Numbered from the stretch's first letter, positions 49,929 to 59,079 are shown. The stretch: 64,000 bases of DNA from DAOTVY01 sp041082245 (GCA_041082245.1 JBDOIE010000033.1:3185-67184), one strand, 5' to 3'. Translations and numbers: made by a program. Notes: a model not told the origin generated them from the letters alone.

Positions 49929-52388
49929 TTACCGGCTTCCTTCGGAAGAGTCGGGGTCCGGTGGTGAACCACCCCCGGCCGGAAGTTGTACCTCAAGCCC
50001 CTGTGTCGTCGGGAGGACTTCCTGGTCGGCACCGAAGCCGATCTCCTTCTTGCTGTAGAAGATGGCTCCGATCACCACCACCAGCCCGACCGCGGCCACC
50101 GCATAGACGTACGGCCGAGCGGTCGGGTTCTGCCCCACGCGGACGATCAGCGGGGCCACAAGGAGCGAGACCAGGTTGATCACTTTGATCATCGGGTTCA
50201 GAGCAGGACCGGCCGTATCCTTCAGGGGATCGCCCACCGTATCCCCCACGACCGCTGCGCGGTGCGGTTCGGAGCGCTTCCCCCCGTACCAGCCATCCTC
50301 GATCACCTTCTTTGCGTTGTCCCAGGCGCCGCCGGCGTTCGCCATAAACACCGCGAGCAGCTGTCCCGTAAGGATTACCCCCGCCAGGAACCCACCGAGC
50401 GCTGCTTCCTTCAGCAGAAACCCAACGATGATTGGGGTCAAGACCGCAAGCAACCCCAGGCTCACCAGCTCCTTCTGCGCCGCCGCGGTGCAGATGGTCA
50501 CCGCCCGGGCGTAGTCCGGCTTGACCTTCCATTCGAGCACTCCGGGAATGCGGAACTGCCGCCTGACCTCTTCCACGATCAGGCCGGCTGCCCGCCCCAC
50601 CGCCCGGATGGTGAGGGAACTGAAGAGGAATGGGAGTGCCCCACCGATCAGTAGCCCGATAAAGACCATGGGGTCGGCGACGTCGATCACGTTCAGCGCC
50701 GGGACGTTCAATTCCCGTGCCACCTTTGCGATGTCCGTGATAAAGGCCCCGAAGAGCGATACTGCAGCGATCACCGCCGAAGCGATGGCGATGCCTTTTG
50801 TAATCGCCTTGGTCGTGTTCCCGACAGCGTCCAGATCGGCCATGATCTGGCGCGCCTCGGGCTCCAGATCGGCCATCTCCCCGATGCCGTTGGCGTTATC
50901 CGCGATCGGACCGAAGGCATCCATCGAGACGTTGTTGCCGGTGTGGGAAAGCATCCCGATGCCCGCCAGGGAGACACTGTACAGGATGAAGGTCACCCGC
51001 TGGGCACCGCTCTCGGCACGGAAGGTGCTCAGGATCAGCGCCACCACGAACACCCCGAGAGCCGAGAAGATCCCCAGGTCGATCTGGCGCGTACGCCGAT
51101 AGGTCCAGATCCCCGCCAGGGCCCCGACAATCGCCCCGCCGATCAGCAGCCCCTGCGCGATCGGTTGCTGCATCTGTACCGTGTAGATAAAGACCGAGAC
51201 CAGGATCGTCGCAGCGATGATCAGGATCGCCCAGACGGTGCTCTCATACCCTACCGAAAGCCCCGTCAGGATGTTCGTCGCCGCACCGGTGCGGCTGGAA
51301 CGCGCGATCTCCTTCACCGGGGGGTGCTTGGGGTGGGTAAAGTACGCGGTGAACTTGTTGAACCCGACCGCAAGGAGGATGCCTGCGGCGGTAGCGGCAA
51401 ACACGCGCAGGTCCTTCACGTAGTAGTGCGCCAGGAGGAAGAAACTGGCCGTCGAAATGAAGGAGGAAAGGTCGTAGGAAAGGTCCATGGCCTTGAAGGC
51501 ATCCCCCTTCGTCGGCCACCAGGAAACCGCGTAAGTACCGATGATCGAGGAGATGACCCCGATGGCCCGCACGAGCAGAGGGAAGACGATCCACTTCAAG
51601 TTGAACGGCTGGATCGCAAGCCCCAGGATCATCGCGGAAACGATCGTCACCTCGTACGATTCGAAGATGTCGGCGGCCATCCCCGCGCAGTCCCCGACGT
51701 TATCCCCCACCAGGTCCGCGATGACCGCCGGGTTCCGGGGATCGTCCTCCGGGATGCCCACCTCGACCTTGCCCACGAGGTCCGCTCCGACGTCCGCCGC
51801 CTTGGTGTAGATCCCGCCGCCCACGCGCATAAAGAGCGCGAGCAACGTGCCACCGAACCCGAAGCCCAGGAGTACCTCCGGGGCCATCTTCCCATAGATC
51901 ATAAAGATCGCGGTACCGCCCAGGAGCCCCAGGCCGTCGGTCAGCATCCCGGTGATCGTACCGGTGCGATACGCGATGCGCAGCGCGTCCTGGAACGAGC
52001 GACGGGAAGCGGAGGCCACGCGGATGTTCCCCTGTACGGCCATATTCATCCCGATGTAGCCCACGGTCGCGGAAAAGAGGGAACCCATCAGGAAGGCCGC
52101 CGCACGTCCGATGGAGATGAACTGGCTCTGTCCTGCGAGGAAAGCGGTCAGATAGAGCCCTACGACCAGGAGCACGATCAGGAGCAGGATGCTCCGGAAC
52201 TGCCGCCGAAGGTAGGCGTTTGCCCCATCCCGGATCGCCTTGGCAACGTCCTGCATACGCGGCGTGCCGGTGTCCTCCCGCAGGATCTGGCGCGCGAGCC
52301 AGAAGGCGTAGAGCAACGCCAATACCGCGGTAACAAGGACTCCCCATAGCCCGCCCCGTTCGAACGGAGTAGCGTTTTCCAGCCCCAT
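49929..52388 (-). CDS. hppA: Membrane-bound proton-translocating pyrophosphatase
   Basis: This is a protein of 819 residues with about 16 transmembrane helices. It couples pyrophosphate hydrolysis to ion export. The catalytic motif reads YTKAADVGADLVGKVE, followed by GIPEDDPRNPAVIADLVGDN and the mirrored DTVGDPLKDTAGPALNPMIK near the C-terminus. The K+-type position reads GNTTKAITKG, with Lys where K+-dependent enzymes have Ala. This favours the K+-independent, proton-pumping class. The ATG follows AGAGGAGGTTCC. It is monocistronic, between the tRNA terminator and a divergent promoter. Confidence 0.95.
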   Translation of the reverse strand: MGLENATPFERGGLWGVLVTAVLALLYAFWLARQILREDTGTPRMQDVAKAIRDGANAYLRRQFRSILLLIVLLVVGLYLTAFLAGQSQFISIGRAAAFLMGSLFSATVGYIGMNMAVQGNIRVASASRRSFQDALRIAYRTGTITGMLTDGLGLLGGTAIFMIYGKMAPEVLLGFGFGGTLLALFMRVGGGIYTKAADVGADLVGKVEVGIPEDDPRNPAVIADLVGDNVGDCAGMAADIFESYEVTIVSAMILGLAIQPFNLKWIVFPLLVRAIGVISSIIGTYAVSWWPTKGDAFKAMDLSYDLSSFISTASFFLLAHYYVKDLRVFAATAAGILLAVGFNKFTAYFTHPKHPPVKEIARSSRTGAATNILTGLSVGYESTVWAILIIAATILVSVFIYTVQMQQPIAQGLLIGGAIVGALAGIWTYRRTRQIDLGIFSALGVFVVALILSTFRAESGAQRVTFILYSVSLAGIGMLSHTGNNVSMDAFGPIADNANGIGEMADLEPEARQIMADLDAVGNTTKAITKGIAIASAVIAAVSLFGAFITDIAKVARELNVPALNVIDVADPMVFIGLLIGGALPFLFSSLTIRAVGRAAGLIVEEVRRQFRIPGVLEWKVKPDYARAVTICTAAAQKELVSLGLLAVLTPIIVGFLLKEAALGGFLAGVILTGQLLAVFMANAGGAWDNAKKVIEDGWYGGKRSEPHRAAVVGDTVGDPLKDTAGPALNPMIKVINLVSLLVAPLIVRVGQNPTARPYVYAVAAVGLVVVIGAIFYSKKEIGFGADQEVLPTTQGLEVQLPAGGGSPPDPDSSEGSR

Positions 52389-52421
52389 GGAACCTCCTCT
52401 TGTCTGCCAGCGGTGTTCGCA

Positions 52422-52450
52422 ATTTTACAACACACCCCCGAATCGCGCAA
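52422..52450 (-). promoter_or_regulatory. Promoter of hppA
   Basis: On the minus strand TTGCGC and TAAAAT are separated by 17 nt. Confidence 0.75.
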
Positions 52451-52454
52451 ACGC

Positions 52455-52483
52455 TTGACAGGAAAGGGCAATCGGGATATGCT
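52455..52483 (+). promoter_or_regulatory. Promoter of cvpA-mutS2
   Basis: TTGACA and TATGCT are separated by 17 nt, back to back with the hppA promoter. Confidence 0.8.
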
Positions 52484-52545
52484 GGAAGCAGGCCGGTGGC
52501 GGCCAGGTTGCGGGGTCGAAGGTAGATCGGTCGAGGAGGGCGGCG

Positions 52546-53121
52546 ATGCCGATTATGCAGTGGATCCCCTGGCTGGATCTCTTCCTCGCGGTGCTTTTTC
52601 TTGGGCTCATTGCGCTCGGTTTCGCCCTGGGCCTGCTGAAAGAGCTGTGGTTGATCATCGCCGCTTACCTGGGGGCGCTGATCGCTTCGCTCTACGGGGA
52701 CCTGGTGGGCGGGTGGCTCCAGGCCGGAGTGCACCGGGGACCGCAGGTTGGCTTGACACCGGTGGCCAGTGTTTGGGGCTTCTTTCTGGTGTTCGTCACA
52801 GTCACCGTGCTCTTTTACTCGATCCTCTACAGCCTGACAAAGGGCGTGCGGCTGCCTGCCACGCTCCTCCTGCTGGACAAGATCGGCGGAGTCTTGCTCG
52901 GCGCGGTCTCGTCCTTTTTTCTGACTTCTTTCGGTGCTCTGATCCTGAACACGCTGCTCTTGAACGCACCCACCCTGCGCGAGTGGGCATTCCTGGTCGT
53001 GTTGAAAGCACAGCGCCCCACCTCGCCCCTATTGCAAATATTCCTTGGCGCGCGGGGCGTCCTGCTCGCGCTCCTTCAGCCTCTCCTGCCGGCCGGCCTC
53101 CCCTACTTCCTGACCCTCTAG
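52546..53121 (+). CDS. CvpA-like membrane protein
   Basis: This protein of 191 residues has four or five transmembrane helices (about residues 10-30, 35-55, 75-97, 105-130 and 165-185) with the CvpA pattern GFALGLLKELWLIIAAYLGA and KIGGVLLGAVSSFFL. CvpA-family genes commonly precede mutS2 in Gram-positive and related bacteria, as here. The ATG at 52546 begins MPIMQWIPWLDLFLAVLFL after a GAGGAGGGCGGCG site. The cellular role is poorly known. Confidence 0.75.
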   Translation: MPIMQWIPWLDLFLAVLFLGLIALGFALGLLKELWLIIAAYLGALIASLYGDLVGGWLQAGVHRGPQVGLTPVASVWGFFLVFVTVTVLFYSILYSLTKGVRLPATLLLLDKIGGVLLGAVSSFFLTSFGALILNTLLLNAPTLREWAFLVVLKAQRPTSPLLQIFLGARGVLLALLQPLLPAGLPYFLTL

Positions 53122-53153
53122 CCGCGCCGGATGCAGGACGGAGAACACTCGCG

Positions 53154-55568
53154 ATGCACGAAGCTTCCCTGACCGCACTCGAGTACCCGAAAATCCTGGA
53201 GCGTCTGGCGCGGCATACTTCCTTTTCTGCCGGACGGGAACGTGCACTGGCCCTCCGGCCGGCGGACAACCCCGAGGAAGTGCGGAGGCGCCTTCGGGAG
53301 ACCACCGAGGCGGTCCGGCTCATCGAGGCCCGTGCCCCCCTGAGCCTGGGAGGAGCCCGGGATGTCCGTCCCCTTGTGGAGCGCGCGGAACGCGAGGGCA
53401 TACTGGAGGGGCACCAGCTGCTCGAGATCCTCGGCACCCTGCAGGCCGCGTCCCGCCTGCGCCAGCTGCTGGAACGCCTCGACCCCACATACCCCCACCT
53501 GCGGGGCCTGGCCTCGGGGCTTTTTCCTCTGCCGGCGCTCCAGGAGACGATCTCCCGGTGCATTGGCCCTCAGGGAGAAGTGCTGGACAGCGCAAGCCCG
53601 CGCCTGGCTGCCATCCGTTCTGAGATGCTCGGGCTGCAGAACCGCATCGCGGAGCGGATGCAGGCGCTCCTCACACGCTACCGCGCATTCCTGCAGGAGC
53701 CGATCGTTACCCAGCGGCAGGGACGCTACGTGCTCGCTGTTCGCGCCGAGCAGAAAAAAGCCGTCCGCGGCCTGGTGCACGACCACTCGGCCAGCGGCGC
53801 CACGCTTTACGTGGAGCCGATCGAGGTCGTCGAGCTCGGCAACGAATTGCGCGAGCTCCAGCTGGCCGAGCAGGAGGAGGTCCGGCGCATCCTGATGGAG
53901 CTCTCGGACGCGGTGGCCCGTGAAGCCTCTCCCATCCGTCAGACGGTGGAAACACTGGCGGAGCTCGATCTCATCGTCGCCCGTGCTCGGTACAGCCTGG
54001 AACTGCAGGGGAGCGAACCCGCCCTCGTTGTCCGGGAGGATGGCGGCGCGCTGCTACTGCCAGTTGCGGCTCCCGGGGAAGAACCCGGGCCGGTCTCCCT
54101 CCCCCCAGGAGAACCGCCGCTGCGCCTCTTGCGCGCCCGACACCCGCTGCTCGACCCGGCCACGGTGGTCCCGATCGACATCCACCTGGGCGGGGAGTTC
54201 CGGGTGCTCGTGATCACCGGGCCGAACACCGGCGGCAAGACGGTCGCCCTGAAGACGGTCGGCCTCCTCGCAGCTATGGCCCAGTCCGGCCTGCACATCC
54301 CCGCTGCGCCGGGCTCACGCCTTCCGGTGGTACGCCGGATCTTTGCCGATATCGGGGATGAGCAATCGATCGAGCAGAGCCTTTCCACCTTCTCCGCGCA
54401 TATGACGCGCATCATCGAGGTGCTCCGTGAGGCGCAAGCCGATTCGCTCGTCCTGCTCGATGAACTCGGGGCGGGTACCGATCCGGTCGAGGGATCGGCA
54501 CTCGCCCGGGCCCTGATCGAGGCGCTCTTGGAGCGCGGCTGCCTCACCGTGGCAACGACCCACCACTCGGAGCTGAAGGCGTACGCCTACGCGACCCCGG
54601 GGGTGGAGAACGCCTGTGTCGAGTTCGACGTAGAGACGCTTTCCCCGACCTACGTCCTGACCATAGGGCTGCCCGGGCGGTCGAACGCGCTGGCCATCGC
54701 GAGCCGTCTCGGACTGGACCCTCAGATCATCGAGCGCGCGCGCCGATGGCTGAGCGAAGAGGAGGTGCGCACGGAGACGCTCCTCCAGCAGATCCAGGAG
54801 GAGCGGGAGGCGATGCGGCGGTCGCTGGAAGAGGCACGAAAGGCAGAGGAACATGCCCGGGACCTGGAACGGCGCTTCGAACGCGAGGTACTTGACCTCG
54901 AACGCCAGCGGCGCGAGATCCTGGCCCGCACGCGGGAAGAGGCCGAGGAAGCGCTGCGCGCGCTGCGCAACCGCCTGCAAGCCCTCGAGCGCGACCTCTC
55001 TACGGTGCGGGTGACGCGCGAATGGCTCGCTCAGGCGCGCGAGCAACTCAAAGAAGCGGAAGACGCCATCCCCAAGGTTCCTGCCGAACCGCCCGTCGCT
55101 GCACCGCAGGAACAGGAGCCGCTGCAGGTTGGCGACCCGGTCTGGATCGAGAGCATGAACGCGTATGGTGAGGTGCTTTCCCCACCCGATGCGTCCGGCC
55201 TGATCGAGGTGCAGGTAGGCAGCTTCAAGATGCGCCGTCCGCGCGAGGACCTGCGCCGCGCTGCGCGGCGCGAAGAGGGCGGTGTACGGATCGTGCGCAC
55301 CAAGCCCGCTGCCCACCAGGTGCCGATGGAGATCGAGGTCCGCGGCTGGCGGGTGGCCGAGGTGGAGGAGGTGCTTGACCCCTACCTCAACGATGCCTAC
55401 CTGGCCGGCCTTCCGTTCGTGCGCATCATCCACGGCAAGGGGACAGGCACGCTCCGCCGGGTCGTGCGCGAATTCCTGGCGAACCATCCGCTTGTGGCCT
55501 CCTTCGAGGGGGCACGTGACCGCGACGGGGGAGAAGGGGTCACCATCGCCCATCTGATCGGCCACTGA
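53154..55568 (+). CDS. mutS2: Endonuclease MutS2
   Basis: This is a protein of 804 residues of the MutS2 family. The N-terminal region opens HEASLTALEYPKILERLARH. The ATPase domain has Walker A LVITGPNTGGKTVALKTVGL, then FADIGDEQSIEQSLSTFSAH and LVLLDELGAGTDPVEGSALA. A coiled coil with many Glu and Arg (about residues 530-660) precedes a C-terminal Smr nuclease domain that includes VRIIHGKGTGTLRRVV. MutS2 suppresses homologous recombination and can act on collided ribosomes. The ATG at 53154 is in a gene that follows cvpA by 33 nt. Confidence 0.95.
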   Translation: MHEASLTALEYPKILERLARHTSFSAGRERALALRPADNPEEVRRRLRETTEAVRLIEARAPLSLGGARDVRPLVERAEREGILEGHQLLEILGTLQAASRLRQLLERLDPTYPHLRGLASGLFPLPALQETISRCIGPQGEVLDSASPRLAAIRSEMLGLQNRIAERMQALLTRYRAFLQEPIVTQRQGRYVLAVRAEQKKAVRGLVHDHSASGATLYVEPIEVVELGNELRELQLAEQEEVRRILMELSDAVAREASPIRQTVETLAELDLIVARARYSLELQGSEPALVVREDGGALLLPVAAPGEEPGPVSLPPGEPPLRLLRARHPLLDPATVVPIDIHLGGEFRVLVITGPNTGGKTVALKTVGLLAAMAQSGLHIPAAPGSRLPVVRRIFADIGDEQSIEQSLSTFSAHMTRIIEVLREAQADSLVLLDELGAGTDPVEGSALARALIEALLERGCLTVATTHHSELKAYAYATPGVENACVEFDVETLSPTYVLTIGLPGRSNALAIASRLGLDPQIIERARRWLSEEEVRTETLLQQIQEEREAMRRSLEEARKAEEHARDLERRFEREVLDLERQRREILARTREEAEEALRALRNRLQALERDLSTVRVTREWLAQAREQLKEAEDAIPKVPAEPPVAAPQEQEPLQVGDPVWIESMNAYGEVLSPPDASGLIEVQVGSFKMRRPREDLRRAARREEGGVRIVRTKPAAHQVPMEIEVRGWRVAEVEEVLDPYLNDAYLAGLPFVRIIHGKGTGTLRRVVREFLANHPLVASFEGARDRDGGEGVTIAHLIGH

Positions 55569-55605
55569 ACGTTGCGCAGCACGGCCATTTGACTCCTCAG
55601 ACCGC

Positions 55606-55648
55606 TGAGACTTTTGTCACAGACCTTCATCCTTCCGTTCGGTATCTT
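55606..55648 (+). promoter_or_regulatory. CRP/FNR-type operator plus -10 before heme synthase gene
   Basis: TGAGA-CTTTTG-TCACA (55606-55621) fits the TGTGA-N6-TCACA pattern of CRP/FNR-family sites. A -10-like TATCTT (55643-55648) lies 22 nt after the first base past the site, the same distance as in the second copy at 58968-59010. The centre of the site is about 41.5 bp before the expected start, typical of class II activation. Confidence 0.6.
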
Positions 55649-55718
55649 CTCTTGTAGAAACCTGACCTTGGGACCGCGGGCACCTTTGTGGGCTTGCCCC
55701 TTTCTTTGGCCCAGGTGA

Positions 55719-56633
55719 GTGCTTGCGGAAGACGAACTGGGACAGGCGATGGACGTAGGCACGCTCCGTGAGCAGACCTGGCTGCGACGGCTGGCCGACT
55801 ACTGGGCCCTCACCAAGGCGAAGCAGACCGCCCTGCTCCTCCTCACAGGGATTGCAGGGTACGTCATGCCGCTCGGCCGCAGCGCAAGCCCAGCCAAGGC
55901 TGGCGCTATGGCCGCAGGGCTCTTCCTTTCGCTGGCCGGCTGTACAGCGCTCAACATGCTGCTCGATCGCGAGGTCGATGCGCGGATGGCCCGCACAGCT
56001 CATAGGCCGCTCCCCCAGGGGCGCCTCCGGCCGCTCGAAGCTGGGCTGTTCGGGGGTTTCCTTTCCCTGGCCGGGCTGGTACTCTCCTTTCGGCTGCACC
56101 GGGTCTTCGGAACGGTGGTCGCGGCCGGCTTTTTCTTCGACCTGCTTGTCTACACGGCGTGGCTGAAGCGACGCACGGCGCTCTCGATCCTGTTCGGGGG
56201 CGTCGCCGGGGGAATGCCCATCCTGGCCGGCCGTACCCTGGCCATCGGCCGCATCGATGCCCTGGGCCTGCTGCTGGCCGCATCGGTCCTCCTCTGGATC
56301 CCCACCCATATTCTGACGCTTGCCCTGCACTACGCGGAGGATTACCGGCGGGCGGGAATTCCGGTGTGGCCGAACCGTTATGGGGTGCGTTCGTCACGAC
56401 TGGTGGTTGCCTGGGCTACCGCACTGAACGCGGTCGCTCTGGCGCTCGCCGCCTGGCTTGCCCAGGTCCGTGCTCTGGCGCTCGGCCTGGAGCTGGCTGC
56501 GGGGGCGCTTATGCTGGTCCTGGCCCTGCACCAGTTGTTGCACCCAAGCGAACGCGGGAACTGGCGGCTCTTCAAGGCCGCCTCGGTCTATATGCTCGGC
56601 TCGTCGCTGCTCCTGATGCTGGGCAGCCTCTAG
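55719..56633 (+). CDS. Heme O synthase-like (protoheme IX farnesyltransferase, CtaB/UbiA family)
   Basis: This is a membrane prenyltransferase of about 304 residues with eight or nine helices. It has the Asp-rich allylic site NMLLDREVDARMARTAHRPL and WLKRRTALSILFGGVAGGMP, the usual second conserved region of CtaB. It adds farnesyl to heme b to make heme O for heme-copper enzymes. The start is uncertain: a GTG at 55719 or the ATG at 55749, with no strong ribosome-binding site. It leads the operon of the oxidase or NO reductase subunits and follows a CRP/FNR-type operator. Confidence 0.82.
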   Translation: MLAEDELGQAMDVGTLREQTWLRRLADYWALTKAKQTALLLLTGIAGYVMPLGRSASPAKAGAMAAGLFLSLAGCTALNMLLDREVDARMARTAHRPLPQGRLRPLEAGLFGGFLSLAGLVLSFRLHRVFGTVVAAGFFFDLLVYTAWLKRRTALSILFGGVAGGMPILAGRTLAIGRIDALGLLLAASVLLWIPTHILTLALHYAEDYRRAGIPVWPNRYGVRSSRLVVAWATALNAVALALAAWLAQVRALALGLELAAGALMLVLALHQLLHPSERGNWRLFKAASVYMLGSSLLLMLGSL

Positions 56634-56691
56634 AGGCAGGAGGTACGAGTCGCAAGAACGCGGAAAAGGCGAAAAGTGACAGGAGGTAGCG

Positions 56692-56796
56692 ATGTACATC
56701 ACGGATGTGATCTGGTGGAGCTATACGGTTTTCCTGGTGCTCGTGGCCCTCTTCATGCTCGCTTTCGCCAGCCAGGTGCGGCGGAAAGGAGGGTAG
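56692..56796 (+). CDS. 34-residue membrane peptide of the oxidase/NOR operon
   Basis: This short gene follows CAGGAGGTAGCG. It encodes about 34 residues with one transmembrane segment in the middle (WSYTVFLVLVALFMLAFA) and a positively charged C-terminus (QVRRKGG). It lies between the heme synthase gene and the subunit II gene, 2 nt before the latter. Its size and place resemble small accessory subunits of heme-copper enzymes; the family is not recognised. It is too short to be picked up by usual gene finders. Confidence 0.6.
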   Translation: MYITDVIWWSYTVFLVLVALFMLAFASQVRRKGG

Positions 56797-56798
56797 CG

Positions 56799-57239
56799 AT
56801 GGACCGGGCGGAGAAGGTCTGGCTGGGCGTGCTCTTCTCGGTCGCGATCCTGGTGAACGTCCTTACCCTCTCGCCGCTCGTCCCGTGGCAGAAATGGCTG
56901 CTCTGGTCGCGGCCGAGTCCTTCGAGAAGCTACACGATCGAGATCAAGGACTATCGTTTTCAGCTGCCTCCGCAGGGCATCGAAGTGCGGGCCGGCGAGT
57001 TCGTAGAGTTTATCGTCACCTCGGGCGATGTGACCTACGGATTCGGGGTCTTCCGGCCGGACGGCCGAATGGTGTTCCAGATGCAGGTGCTGCCCGGCTA
57101 CCGAAACCGTATCGTCTGGCAGTTCGATGAGCCAGGAAGATACGACATCCGATCCACAGAGTACTCCGGGCCCAGGCACTCGAGCATGTTCGTCCGGGAT
57201 GCGATCCACGTCCTTCCGGCACAGGAGGTCGCACGATGA
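56799..57239 (+). CDS. CuA-less cytochrome oxidase subunit II-like protein
   Basis: This protein of 146 residues has one N-terminal membrane helix (about residues 8-28) and a cupredoxin domain. The CuA ligands are mostly missing: the usual His in TSGDVTYGF is Tyr80, and the CxxxC is replaced by Ser119 and Ser123 in STEYSGPRHSSM. Only His127 and Met130 remain. It therefore cannot hold a normal binuclear copper centre. It overlaps the subunit I gene by 4 nt (ATGA). This fits quinol-type or nitric oxide reductase-type complexes rather than cytochrome c oxidase. Confidence 0.8.
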   Translation: MDRAEKVWLGVLFSVAILVNVLTLSPLVPWQKWLLWSRPSPSRSYTIEIKDYRFQLPPQGIEVRAGEFVEFIVTSGDVTYGFGVFRPDGRMVFQMQVLPGYRNRIVWQFDEPGRYDIRSTEYSGPRHSSMFVRDAIHVLPAQEVAR

Positions 57240-58906
57240 GCGCTGTGGTCAGCACGGTCCAGGAGCAGCCGGCTCCTCTGGGCCGGCAGGAAAAGTGGAC
57301 GCTGCGCTACGCGGTCCTCGGGCTCCTTTTCCTCGCGCTCTCCGGCTTCGAGGGCATACTGATGCGGACACACCTCTTTGCCCCGGAGGCGCTCCGCAGC
57401 ATGGAGGAGATCCTCAACCACCTGCGCCCGGGGAACCCCTCCTCCGAGGAGCTCTACTACGCGATGCTCACCGCCCACCCCGTCGTAGGCATCTACGGGT
57501 TTGCTTATATGTGCGTGATGGGCGCCTTCTACTTCCTCGTGCCCTTCCTCCTCAAGCGGCCCATCCGTCATCCCCGGCTGGTCGTCGTCAACTTCTGGCT
57601 GCAGGCCATCGGCGTCCTCACCTGCTGGAGCGCCGGGTTCTTCGGCCTCTTCAACTCCCTGTACACGCTCTACTGGCCGCTTCCGGTATCCTACGACCGC
57701 GTGCCGCTTGTGGGCAGCATCGCCTTTGTGACCGGTGCAGCTGTCATCATGGTGAACATCCTGCTTTTCTCCTACAACATCTTCAGCACGGTGCTGAGCA
57801 AGAGCAACCCGGAGCGCTATCGCCTCGGGCAATTCCTGCGCGCGGCCTTTGGTATCTCCCGGCTGATGAAGTGGCTGGGGAAGGAGGACCGGGACGCCCC
57901 GAACCTGGACTATAACGGGCTCCCCGTCTTTATCGTGGCTGTCGCCCGTGGTTCCATCGACACCGTGATCAACGCGGTGGTCCTGCTGACCGCCGGAGCG
58001 CTTATCCTCGTCTACGGATTGGCCGCGCTCTTCCGGAGCCCCCTCAACCCGATGGCCGTCGACCCCCTGGTGTACAAGAACTGGTTCTGGTGGGGGCTGG
58101 ATATGGTCGCAGATGGCAACGTGCTCATGTACACCGCCGGGACCTGGTACCTGCTCATCCCGCTGCTCGTGAACCGCCGGCTGTACGGCGAAGCCGTCGT
58201 GCGGACGGTGATCATGGTCGACCTGCTCGTCTCGATGGGCGTCTGGAGCCACCACCTCCTGGGCGACCGCGCGCAACCGTTCGCTATGCGGCTCCTCTCC
58301 GGGCAGTTCATCACCTGGGGCGAGTTCATCACGATGGGGCTCACCATCTTTGCTTCCCTGATGACGATCTGGCTCGCCCGGCCGGTGCGGATGACCCCCG
58401 CGCTCCGCTGCATCCTGGGCTCGCTCTTTGGTTTCATTATGGGAGGCACCGCCGGGTTGATCCAGGCGAACGTCGGATTGAACCTGGTCCTGCACAACAC
58501 ACAGTGGGTCGTGGCGCTGCATGCGCATACGCTGCTGCTGACCGGCTTGGCGATGCTTCTCTTTGCTGTGATCTATACGCTGGTGCCGATGCTGACGCAG
58601 CGGGAGATCCGCATCCAGTGGCTCGTGCAGGCGCATTTCTGGCTCTGGATGGTCGGGTCGGTCACGATGGCGTACGGCATGGGGATGGCTGGAGCACGGG
58701 GGATGCTGCGGCGCACGCTCTACACGGACGGTACCTACGGGCCGTTCCTCGCCGTCGGCCTGGTGGGAGCGCTGCTTGTGGGGCTCGGCTTCCTGGCTTT
58801 CCTTGTGAACATCGTGAACACGGTAGGTTGGCGCAACCTGGTCTCTCTCCTCCTCCCGGACCGCGTATCCCGGAATGTGCTTGCTCCGGCAAAGGCCGAG
58901 GCATAG
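57236..58906 (+). CDS. Heme-copper superfamily subunit I, NO-reductase-like
   Basis: This protein of 556 residues has about 12-14 helices. Heme ligands are His81 in LTAHPVVG, and His429 and His431 in VALHAHTLLL. The active-site metal region has His339-His340 in WSHHLLGD. The third ligand in helix VI, usually His in WFFGHPEVY, aligns to Asp289 in WWGLDMVADG, and the cross-linking Tyr position is Asp293. Loss of Tyr and of the third His argues against oxygen reduction and for a non-canonical nitric oxide reductase. The alternative NOR families described for Bacteria differ at such positions. It is the catalytic gene of the operon. Confidence 0.82.
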   Translation: MSAVVSTVQEQPAPLGRQEKWTLRYAVLGLLFLALSGFEGILMRTHLFAPEALRSMEEILNHLRPGNPSSEELYYAMLTAHPVVGIYGFAYMCVMGAFYFLVPFLLKRPIRHPRLVVVNFWLQAIGVLTCWSAGFFGLFNSLYTLYWPLPVSYDRVPLVGSIAFVTGAAVIMVNILLFSYNIFSTVLSKSNPERYRLGQFLRAAFGISRLMKWLGKEDRDAPNLDYNGLPVFIVAVARGSIDTVINAVVLLTAGALILVYGLAALFRSPLNPMAVDPLVYKNWFWWGLDMVADGNVLMYTAGTWYLLIPLLVNRRLYGEAVVRTVIMVDLLVSMGVWSHHLLGDRAQPFAMRLLSGQFITWGEFITMGLTIFASLMTIWLARPVRMTPALRCILGSLFGFIMGGTAGLIQANVGLNLVLHNTQWVVALHAHTLLLTGLAMLLFAVIYTLVPMLTQREIRIQWLVQAHFWLWMVGSVTMAYGMGMAGARGMLRRTLYTDGTYGPFLAVGLVGALLVGLGFLAFLVNIVNTVGWRNLVSLLLPDRVSRNVLAPAKAEA

Positions 58907-58967
58907 GAAATCGTCCCGTCACGCGGCCGGTCCGGCAGGTTGCCTGCCCGGGCCGGCCCTTTTGCGT

Positions 58968-59010
58968 TGAGACTTCTGTCGCAGAAAAGAAGCGCACAAC
59001 CTGCTACAGT
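58968..59010 (+). promoter_or_regulatory. CRP/FNR-type operator plus -10 before hemerythrin gene
   Basis: TGAGA-CTTCTG-TCGCA (58968-58983) followed by TACAGT (59005-59010) has the same spacing as the copy at 55606-55648. The centre is 41.5 bp from the expected start at about 59017, which is class II activator geometry. Confidence 0.65.
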
Positions 59011-59079
59011 ATGGACAGGACCTTGCGGAGTCTCCCTGGCAGCCAATAGGGCGGCCGAACACAATAGAGGAGGAACCCG

